Shown: piece after piece, positions 6,213 through 11,103 of the stretch
Layout of the letters: each line of letters begins with the position of its first letter
Numbering within the stretch: the first letter of the stretch is position 1
Assembly (NCBI GenBank): GCA_016213865.1
Contig: JACQZL010000180.1
Coordinates: 1-11,103, forward strand
Source: Candidatus Rifleibacteriota bacterium
GTDB lineage: Bacteria; UBP17; UBA6191; JACPRK01
Direction: 5' to 3'
Length of the DNA stretch: 11,103 nt
Notes under the pieces: generated by a model
The model's database searches: none
What the model was told of the DNA's origin: nothing
What the model saw: only the letters and a program-made list of their open reading frames with translations
Position numbers and translations under genes: made by a program

Positions 6213-8176
6213 CGGCCGAAACGCGGGTTGCGCCGCATCTCGTCCAGACCGGCGTTGAGCACGACCGCCCGGGCATTGCTGTTGCCGAGCTGGGCGTTCA
6301 GCTTCTCTATACCGGTGGGCGACAGGTCGCTCACCAGGTACATCCCCGTCACGAACAGGTCCTGCTTGGCGTCCGTGTTGCCAAGGTAGAGCCCCATCTC
6401 ATAGAGACCGGCGGTCGTGAGCGGCCAGGTGTCGACGATGCCTCGTGCGCGCCGTCGACGGAGTTGCTCGAAGCCGGCCTTGAACAGGGTGAGCTTGGCG
6501 TTCGTGGTTCCCAGATAGCGGCCCATCTCGATCAGCGAGTAGCTGTCGAGGTTCGAGATCAGGTCGAGATTGCGGACGAACAGGTCCTGCTTGGCGTCCG
6601 TGTTGCCCAGGTAGCAAGCCATTTCGGTGATCTCGGACGAGCGGACGGGAGAGGCCGTGAGCGGGCCTTGCTGCCCCTGAAGCCGACGGCGGATCACGTC
6701 GAGGCCGGTATTGAACAGGCGCAGCTTGGCGTCCGTATTGCCCAGCCATCGGGCTGCTTCGACCAGGGTCTGCGGCGTCAGTCCTTGCACCAGATGCACG
6801 TTCTGGAGCAGTACGCTCTCGCGGGAACTCGAGTTGCCCGAGGCCCGCACCAGCGCCATCAGATCGGAGGGAGTCATCGTCCGGCCCGGACCCGTGGGCC
6901 CCTGGCCGAGGCCCGCGGGGAGGTTCCCGTCGCCCGTCCCTCGCCCGAAGTCCTGCCCAATCCCGGGATCGGGAGAACCCGATGAGACCGGCAGGGACAC
7001 TGCGTAAGTGAAGTCGCGTGGGAACCCCAACGGCAGCAGGTAGAAGACGCGTTCGTCCAAGGGCATGCGGGTGTTGTACCGGAAGACCCGAGTGGCCCCC
7101 CACCCCGCCAGATCCTGGAACCGCGTGTTCAGCTCGGCGATGACTCCACGGGCGTCGATGTCGGCGAGGCGGGCCTGGGCGCCGTCGATGCCCGCGGAGA
7201 CGGCGTTGAGGCAGGCCAGGCCGCGGACCATGGACGTCTGGAACTTCACGACCGTCGGCACCAGGCGTTCGTACGCCGCCTTGTCGGTGAGGGTCACGTA
7301 GTGGGACTCGACCGTGCCCGCACTCTCGAGGGCGATCCGGGCCGCGTGGGCCTGGTCCAGCATCTGCCGCGCTCGAGGGACAGTCGTGCTGACCGACTTG
7401 CCCAGCAGCACCGGCGTGGGCACCACCACGGTCTGTTCGACGCGCCTTTCGACCCGACGGACCCGAGTCCCATGCCCATCGTCCACGTCCTGGACGCTCG
7501 TCTCGAGCCTCTGGTGCCCCGCCACGAAAGCGGCCGGCATTTGAGGAAACGGCAGCGGGGTCCGGCCGTCCTTCTCGATCAGGGACTGTTTCTCATCGAA
7601 GGGCATCGGGGTCTCGTAGCGGATCCGGTATGACGAGGCGAACTTGGCCGCGACGTTATAACGGGTGACCATTTCGGTCACCCTGCCGAAGGCCGAGGAC
7701 AGCTCCTTGCGGGCCACCTCGTCCAGGTTCTGCCGCCGGTCGGCGAAGTAGGAGGAGACCCGGACCACTTCGGCCTTCACGATGGTCAACTTGGCAAGCA
7801 GGCTCTTGCCCAGAGCGTTGGCGGAGTCGAAGGCCGCCGGAGTGCGGAGCCGGATGTTGCGCGTGCCCCATCCGCCCGACTCTTCCATGTACCCCGAACT
7901 GCGCAGCTTCTCGATGAGCCCCTCGACCTCGGTCAGTTCGCCGGAGAGCTTGTCCAGGATCCCGGTCAGGGAACCGGGCGTCAGCTCGAGCACTGGTTCG
8001 ATCTCGGTGCGCTCGTAGACAACTCTCTCGGCCCGGCCCGCGACGTTCCCTCGGATCAAGTCGCCGTAGGCATCGCCGTCGCCGGAACCCGAGGAAGTCT
8101 GGGCGAACGAGGGCTGAGGCCCCACGATCAACGTCAGTGCCAGCAGAGTCAGGGCGAGACTTCGTAGGACTACCAC
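6209..8176 (-). CDS. Exported protein with C-terminal alternating A-B helical repeats
   Basis: A 655-residue secreted or periplasmic protein of no family I can name. The GTG start at 8176 is chosen because AGGAGG lies 8 bases upstream and a signal peptide follows at once (LRSLALTLLALTLIVGPQPSFAQ, cleavage near 25). Residues 60-330 are largely helical. The motif RYxTxMPxDE occurs twice (about 186-195 and 366-375), suggesting an internal duplication. A Gly/Pro-rich linker (398-433) leads to the repeats. Six copies of a module centred on LGNTDAK have their key glycines at 447, 479, 524, 556, 599 and 631, so spacings alternate 32, 45, 32, 43, 32. This is three A-B pairs: A modules continue into LISNL-like ends, B modules into GLDxIRRR-like ends. 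The layout recalls DUF4476-type helical repeats, but that link is weak. No catalytic motif is seen; a binding or scaffold role is inferred. Confidence 0.9.
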   Translation of the reverse strand: MVVLRSLALTLLALTLIVGPQPSFAQTSSGSGDGDAYGDLIRGNVAGRAERVVYERTEIEPVLELTPGSLTGILDKLSGELTEVEGLIEKLRSSGYMEESGGWGTRNIRLRTPAAFDSANALGKSLLAKLTIVKAEVVRVSSYFADRRQNLDEVARKELSSAFGRVTEMVTRYNVAAKFASSYRIRYETPMPFDEKQSLIEKDGRTPLPFPQMPAAFVAGHQRLETSVQDVDDGHGTRVRRVERRVEQTVVVPTPVLLGKSVSTTVPRARQMLDQAHAARIALESAGTVESHYVTLTDKAAYERLVPTVVKFQTSMVRGLACLNAVSAGIDGAQARLADIDARGVIAELNTRFQDLAGWGATRVFRYNTRMPLDERVFYLLPLGFPRDFTYAVSLPVSSGSPDPGIGQDFGRGTGDGNLPAGLGQGPTGPGRTMTPSDLMALVRASGNSSSRESVLLQNVHLVQGLTPQTLVEAARWLGNTDAKLRLFNTGLDVIRRRLQGQQGPLTASPVRSSEITEMACYLGNTDAKQDLFVRNLDLISNLDSYSLIEMGRYLGTTNAKLTLFKAGFEQLRRRRARGIVDTWPLTTAGLYEMGLYLGNTDAKQDLFVTGMYLVSDLSPTGIEKLNAQLGNSNARAVVLNAGLDEMRRNPRFGR

Positions 8177-8184
8177 GGATTGTT

Positions 8185-8190
8185 CCTCCT
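8185..8190 (-). promoter_or_regulatory. Ribosome binding site supporting a GTG start at 8176
   Basis: Read on the minus strand, AGGAGG lies 8 bases before GTG at 8176. The frame is open to an upstream ATG at 8251, but that start would add a 25-residue basic extension ahead of the signal peptide. Confidence 0.85.
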
Positions 8191-8410
8191 GAAATGTCTG
8201 GTCCGGTGGGGACACGCGAAACGTCCGGCGACGTCGAGCGACTCGCCGCAAGTACTACCTCGCCGTGGCCCTCCAGGTTGCAGTTAGATGTGGTGAGAGA
8301 GGGCTTCGCTCTGCTGCCATGATTGTTCTGGCACAGTCACCAAACACTCGAAGGCCTCTCGAAGGTCCCCGCGCCCCTATCAGATGGGGGTCCGGGGAGA
8401 CGAGTCCCTC

Positions 8411-8475
8411 CTTCGGTACGCCCGCTTCGCGGGCTACTCAGGACAGGCTTGGCGCCCCCGTCTCAGGGGCTACGC
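8411..8475. repeat. REP-like palindromic repeat
   Basis: GCCCGC (8420-8425), loop TTC and GCGGGC (8429-8434) form a perfect 6-bp stem that can extend by GTA/TAC past one bulged base. Immediately downstream, a GCCCC/GGGGC pair around CGTCTCA makes a second small hairpin. The paired-hairpin layout is typical of bacterial REP-like elements. No second copy is present in this window, so repetition in the genome is untested. Confidence 0.5.
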
Positions 8476-8597
8476 TGAAGCGAGTGCGGGTTGCTGGGTC
8501 TGAGCGGCCTGGGCCGCACGATCTCTCTTGATCCCACCTTACTCACGTGAATCTGAGGCAATACGCCCCGCCAAGCTGGCAACTTGGGCTGACCGCC

Positions 8598-8951
8598 TCA
8601 AAATGGCGAATCGTCGTCATACTCGTGGGCTTCATCTTGCCCCTCTCCGCCATCCTCTGGGCCGGAAGACTCGACGTCGGCCCATGAGTCGAGAGGCCCG
8701 TCTTGCAGGCCACCGGCTTCGAAGGCATCTTCGTCACACGGGTCGAATGCGGCTCCTTCCTGCGAGGAAAGCTGGGAGTAGGTCAGCCCGAACGGGCACC
8801 CACCGTCAGTAAAGCCCGCGATGACCGCGATTCCATACTCCGGGGCCTCCCCACCTTCGGCCCAGTAGTTCTGCGGAAGGCCCTCGCTTGCCGTCGAACG
8901 TCGTTGCTTTCGTCTCGCGTTTCGTTCACGCCTCTTCTCCGGGTCCGGCAA
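8598..8951 (-). CDS. Small hypothetical protein with basic N-terminus and acidic C-terminus
   Basis: An unrecognised 117-residue protein. Residues 1-22 are highly basic (PEKRRERNARRKQRR). A central part has GIAVIAGFTDGGCPFGLTY (40-58) followed by QLSSQEGAAFD. The C-terminal third is strongly acidic and ends EYDDDSPF. The start is a TTG at 8951 with GAGAGGG on the minus strand 5 bases upstream, in a good ribosome-site position. It begins 12 bases after the stop of the gene at 8964-9179, and both are in the same frame. They are therefore either two coupled genes or one gene split by a TGA. No signal peptide or membrane helix is seen. Coding is supported by sensible amino-acid make-up and by its position; function is unknown. 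Confidence 0.6.
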   Translation of the reverse strand: MPDPEKRRERNARRKQRRSTASEGLPQNYWAEGGEAPEYGIAVIAGFTDGGCPFGLTYSQLSSQEGAAFDPCDEDAFEAGGLQDGPLDSWADVESSGPEDGGEGQDEAHEYDDDSPF

Positions 8952-8963
8952 GGTCCCACCCTC

Positions 8964-9179
8964 TCAAAGAAGGTCTTCGGCGGTGCAGAATCCCAGGGCC
9001 ATCAGTTCCTTCGCCGCGCATCGCCGGTCAACCCGGAATCGCTCGGCGTACCACTCGATCGTGGAAGGAGCACCCTTCTTGATCCGCCGCCTGGCAATTC
9101 GTAGTCTCTGAGCTTGACGCATGTCGTACAGCCACGAGGGATGAGCACCCACGAGCCACTCGCGGTAGTGGTACCCCAC
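8964..9179 (-). CDS. Small basic protein, possible helix-turn-helix
   Basis: An unrecognised protein of about 71 residues. It has an aromatic N-terminal part (YHYREWLVGAHPSWLYD), a basic stretch (RQAQRLRIARRRIKKG), and then STIEWYAERFRVDRRCAAKELMALGF. The last part resembles a helix-turn-helix pattern: two helices around a short RVDRR turn, ending in a helix with LMALGF. DNA binding is a guess from pattern alone. The start is uncertain. GTG at 9179 is the nearest in-frame start to the conserved-looking part, and a TTG at 9197 is an alternative; neither has a good ribosome site. The open frame continues upstream into the mobile element at 9214-9468, and that extension is not real coding. It ends 12 bases before the next minus-strand gene. 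Confidence 0.55.
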   Translation of the reverse strand: MGYHYREWLVGAHPSWLYDMRQAQRLRIARRRIKKGAPSTIEWYAERFRVDRRCAAKELMALGFCTAEDLL

Positions 9180-9204
9180 GCCGAAGGGCCGTGTCAAGGC
9201 ATGG

Positions 9205-9477
9205 AGCGATGCCGGGTGCGTGTCCCGTGGGTGGTCCTCCCTTGCAGGAGAAACACAGAGACGCAGAGACACAGAGGCACAGAGGGATCTTCCTCTGCCT
9301 CGCTCGCAGGCGCCGCGACCCCTCGAGTCCCCCTCGTCTTGTCATCCGATGGACGTCGCCACTCACGGTCTCTCATTCTCTGTGGCTCTGTGGCTCCGTG
9401 TCTCTGTGTCGAAGAGTCAAGCCAGGGCATTCCCAGCGGGCGTGGGACCACCTACGAGACATGCACCCAGCGATGCC
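9205..9477. repeat. 9-bp target-site duplication flanking the MITE-like element
   Basis: AGCGATGCC occurs at 9205-9213 and again at 9469-9477 with no mismatch, directly touching the outer ends of the terminal inverted repeats on both sides. A duplication of fixed length at both junctions is the standard mark of cut-and-paste transposition. Several DDE transposase families make 9-bp duplications, so length alone does not name the family. Confidence 0.85.
9214..9468. mobile_element. 255-bp MITE-like non-autonomous transposable element
   Basis: The element has 24-base terminal inverted repeats at 9214-9237 and 9445-9468, matching at 21 positions; the three differences are all transitions. Each end starts GGGTGC and the inner end is GGTGGTCC. 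Inside them, a second inverted pair lies at 9253-9284 and 9378-9409: four tandem octamers each (ACACAGAG, ACGCAGAG, ACACAGAG, GCACAGAG on the left), pairing at 28 of 32 positions. A 93-base centre separates them. No transposase gene is present, and the short frames inside (SLWLCGSVSL-type and ETQRHRG-type) are translations of the octamers. A perfect 9-bp target duplication flanks it. It would have to be moved by a transposase encoded elsewhere that recognises the same ends. The calls on ends and target duplication are strong; mobility today is unknown. Confidence 0.85.
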
Positions 9478-9604
9478 GGAGACCCCGAACGTGAGAGAAG
9501 CCCTTGGAACGATGGTGCACCACCGCGACGACGCCGTGGTCAACGTCGCGGCATGGTGGCTGGCGCTGGAGGCGGACCGCTCGGGACTGCCCGTCTTGCG
9601 GTAA
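9473..9604 (+). CDS. Possible 43-residue protein whose start lies in the target duplication
   Basis: The frame MPETPNVREALGTMVHHRDD continues to AAWWLALEADRSGLPVLR and stops at 9604. Third positions are strongly G or C, and the composition looks like a real helical peptide, whereas the other frames here give Arg/Pro-rich shadow-type sequence. The ATG at 9473 lies inside the right copy of the 9-bp target duplication. Before the insertion the same ATG would have been at 9209. The mobile element therefore left the reading frame intact but replaced everything upstream, including any promoter and ribosome site. An in-frame ATG at 9461, inside the element, could also serve. I do not recognise the product. 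It could also be the 3' end of an older, larger gene. Confidence 0.4.
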   Translation: MPETPNVREALGTMVHHRDDAVVNVAAWWLALEADRSGLPVLR

Positions 9605-9723
9605 CCTCGCTCTCTGCGGCACTCGCCTCCACCTCATCGCCCCTTCGTTCCGGGGCTCACTCTGCCGATGGAGTGGAGGGATGGAACCGTCCGATTCTGC
9701 CTTGCCGTCGAGAGGTGTCGTCG

Positions 9724-9963
9724 ATGAAACGATGGACTGAGCCCCTGTTCGTGCTCTGGGACCAGCTTTTCGCTATCGTGCCGCGAGCGGGAGTGTGGCT
9801 CGCCCGGACCTTGTTCTTCTGGGGGATGCTGGCGCGATCCTACCTGGTGCGTCGCGGAATGGTGCGACGGGCCCCGGTTCTGGGCCGGACGCCCGCGCCG
9901 GCGGCCCCCGCCGTCCGCGCGCCGAGGGTGCCCACCGCGGTGGCCGGCCACGCGAGAGCGTGA
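9724..9963 (+). CDS. Small membrane-associated protein upstream of a glycosyltransferase
   Basis: A 79-residue protein of no recognised family. Residues 8-42 are rich in Leu, Phe, Trp and Val (VLWDQLFAIVP, AGVWLARTLFFWGMLARSYLV) but interrupted by Arg and Asp, so it is an amphipathic or weak transmembrane region rather than a clean signal peptide. Residues 43-79 are basic and rich in Pro and Ala. The ATG at 9724 has AGAGG at 9711-9715, 8 bases upstream. It stops 3 bases before the glycosyltransferase start and shares its frame, so translation of the two is probably coupled. It may be an accessory subunit for the downstream enzyme; that is inference from position only. Confidence 0.65.
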   Translation: MKRWTEPLFVLWDQLFAIVPRAGVWLARTLFFWGMLARSYLVRRGMVRRAPVLGRTPAPAAPAVRAPRVPTAVAGHARA

Positions 9964-9966
9964 CCC

Positions 9967-11103
9967 TTGGCCGAGCCGACCGCTCCGAACCTGCCGTCCA
10001 GGACCTGGCTCGTCCTGGGGTTGGCTCTCCTTGCGTGCCTCCTCTTCCTCCCACGGCTAGGGACGCGGGACCTGTGGGACCCGGACGAGCCTCGCTATGC
10101 GCTGGTCAGCCGGGAGATGTGGCGCACGGACCAGTTCCTGGTCCCGCACCAGAACGGCCGGGTCTATGCCGAGAAGCCTCCATTGCTCTTTTGGATCCAG
10201 GGGCTCCTCTCGTCGGTGGCGGGGGGCCACGGGACGTGGGTTGCCAGATTGCCGTCCGCGGTGGCCGCGGTCGGCAGCACGGTCCTGACGGGGTTGATGG
10301 GGGCGCGTCTCTTCGGCCCGGCTTGCGGCTGGCTGGCGGGTCTCTTCTTCGCCACGGCGCACCTGGTCCAGTGGAACGGCCACACCGGGACGATGGACAG
10401 CCTCGTCTCGTTCTGGGTGGTCCTCTCCGCGTGGCTCTTCGTCCGCAGGCTGGACGATCCGGCACCCCCGTTCGGGGCCCTGCTGCCTGCCTATCTGGCC
10501 CTGGGCGTTTCGACGCTGGCCAAGGGGCCGCCGGGGGCGCTGACGCTGCTCGTGGCCGTGCTCGCCGTGCGCTGGCGCGTCTCTGGCCGCGCCGCCGCCT
10601 TCGCCGTCCGCCCGCTCCTGGGGCTGGCCGCGGCGACCGGGGTCTGCCTCCTGTGGCTGGGGCCCGCCTATCTCCAGAACGGCCCGGCGTACCTCGAGGC
10701 GATCGTCGTGAAGCAGACGGTCGTCCGGTTCCTGCAGCCCTGGCACCACTATCATGGGCCCTTCTACTACTTCGGGATGGTCCTGCTCGACTTCCTGCCG
10801 TGGACGGGCCTGATGCTGCTGGGAGGAGGGGCGGCCTGGCGCCTGGGCTGGCGGGGACGAGAGAGCCGATGGCTCTTTCCACTCGCCTGGGCCGTCGTGA
10901 CCCTCGTCTTCTTCTCGTTCTCGTCGGGTAAACGCAACGTTTACTTGTTACCGTGCTTCCCGGCCCTGGCCTTGCTGGCGAGCGCCGCCGTAGGGGAGTG
11001 GCGGGCCGGGCGCCTCGCGACCTGGGTCCGGCCCAGCCTGGCGTTGCCGCACGTCGTCTTCGCGGGGGCCGCGCTGGCCGCGCTGGCCGGCGCCCTCAGC
11101 CAG
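9967..11103 (+). CDS. ArnT/PMT-type membrane glycosyltransferase, partial
   Basis: An integral membrane glycosyltransferase (GT39/GT83, PMT_2-like) that would move a sugar from a polyprenyl-phosphate donor to a lipid or protein acceptor on the outer side of the membrane. The first 379 codons are in the window; the 3' end is missing. Features in order: first transmembrane helix (13-29), the donor/acceptor-loop motif DLWDPDEPRYA (35-45) with acidic D38, D40 and E41, EKPPLLFW (69-76), ARLPSA (93-98), GTMDSL (141-146), AKGPPG (185-190), WHHYHGPFYY (259-268), and SSGKRNVYLLP (319-329), which matches the conserved SxxKRxxYLLP of ArnT-like enzymes. Several helices lie between. The start is TTG at 9967 with GAGAG at 9954-9958; it is the only start before the conserved region, because a stop lies two codons upstream. 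Family is certain; sugar and acceptor are unknown. Confidence 0.93.
   Translation, partial: MAEPTAPNLPSRTWLVLGLALLACLLFLPRLGTRDLWDPDEPRYALVSREMWRTDQFLVPHQNGRVYAEKPPLLFWIQGLLSSVAGGHGTWVARLPSAVAAVGSTVLTGLMGARLFGPACGWLAGLFFATAHLVQWNGHTGTMDSLVSFWVVLSAWLFVRRLDDPAPPFGALLPAYLALGVSTLAKGPPGALTLLVAVLAVRWRVSGRAAAFAVRPLLGLAAATGVCLLWLGPAYLQNGPAYLEAIVVKQTVVRFLQPWHHYHGPFYYFGMVLLDFLPWTGLMLLGGGAAWRLGWRGRESRWLFPLAWAVVTLVFFSFSSGKRNVYLLPCFPALALLASAAVGEWRAGRLATWVRPSLALPHVVFAGAALAALAGALSQ

Larger units (their letters stand above)
8177..8597. other. Intergenic region without a supported gene
   Basis: About 420 bases between two minus-strand units. No frame in it has a family match, a ribosome site and coding character together. 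It should hold the promoter of the gene starting at 8176, but I could not pick out convincing promoter elements. Its recognisable content is the palindromic repeat around 8411-8475. Confidence 0.6.

Noticed and set aside
6125..6985. 286-codon plus-strand open frame with repeats such as EQVLLGVRVA
   Set aside because: The apparent repeats are the antisense image of the A-B repeats in the minus-strand gene, which has a signal peptide and ribosome site.
8703..9104. 133-codon plus-strand open frame over the two small minus-strand ORFs
   Set aside because: Its composition is shadow-like and it has no ribosome site; the minus-strand frames have better start context and protein-like composition.
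9253..9409. Possible CRISPR array
   Set aside because: Repeat units are 8 bases and directly tandem with no spacers, and the two arrays are inverted relative to each other; no cas gene is present.
9220..9723. Upstream extension of the 79-residue protein frame, with ETQRRRDTEAQRD
   Set aside because: This is a translation of the octamer array and mobile element; the ribosome site at 9711-9715 fixes the start at 9724.
9795..10931. 378-codon plus-strand open frame over the glycosyltransferase
   Set aside because: It is a shifted frame of the ArnT-like gene. The real frame has the DPDEPRYA and SSGKRNVYLLP motifs and runs off the window end.
1..11103. tRNA, rRNA or riboswitch genes
   Set aside because: Reading the intergenic regions, I saw no tRNA-like cloverleaf, rRNA signature or known riboswitch core. 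This is not a covariance-model search.

Overview
The window is GC-rich, with strongly GC-biased third codon positions. It carries a Hanks-type Ser/Thr kinase with a membrane anchor, a remnant of a second such kinase, several exported proteins of no recognised family, and many short intergenic palindromes and repeats. This fits a kinase-rich, high-GC bacterium with a loosely packed genome, such as Planctomycetota, Acidobacteriota, Myxococcota or a related candidate phylum. The phylum is an inference; no rRNA or marker gene is present.

Layout. (1) 1-148: a 54-bp direct repeat surrounding three tandem octamers. (2) 273-4363 (+): a probable five-gene run. It starts with a membrane-anchored Ser/Thr kinase whose reading frame ends in a TGATG overlap with a 218-codon ORF; this is either a coupled gene or the frameshifted C-terminus of the kinase. 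Then come a radical SAM protein of the TatD-associated type, a Mut7-C/zinc-ribbon protein, and a small exported protein with secretin-like subdomains. (3) 4364-4821: two strong hairpins and a deletion remnant of a second kinase. (4) 4949-5980 (+): an exported protein with an HEGMH metallopeptidase motif. (5) 6209-8176 (-), convergent with it: a 655-residue exported protein ending in three alternating A-B helical repeat units. (6) 8177-8597: no gene, but a REP-like palindrome. (7) 8598-9179 (-): two small ORFs in the same frame. (8) 9205-9477: a 255-bp MITE-like insertion with 24-bp terminal inverted repeats and a perfect 9-bp target duplication. (9) 9473-11103 (+): a possible 43-residue ORF, a 79-residue membrane-associated protein, and an ArnT/PMT-type glycosyltransferase that runs off the window.

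How the genes fit together. The kinase run is tightly spaced (gaps of about 50, 27 and 19 bases) and probably co-transcribed, but its products do not form a pathway I recognise. The 79-residue protein and the glycosyltransferase are separated by only 3 bases and are probably coupled. The best-supported unusual features are the MITE-like element, the A-B repeat protein, the kinase remnant and the kinase frame break. I did not see a defence island, CRISPR array, prophage or complete transposase.
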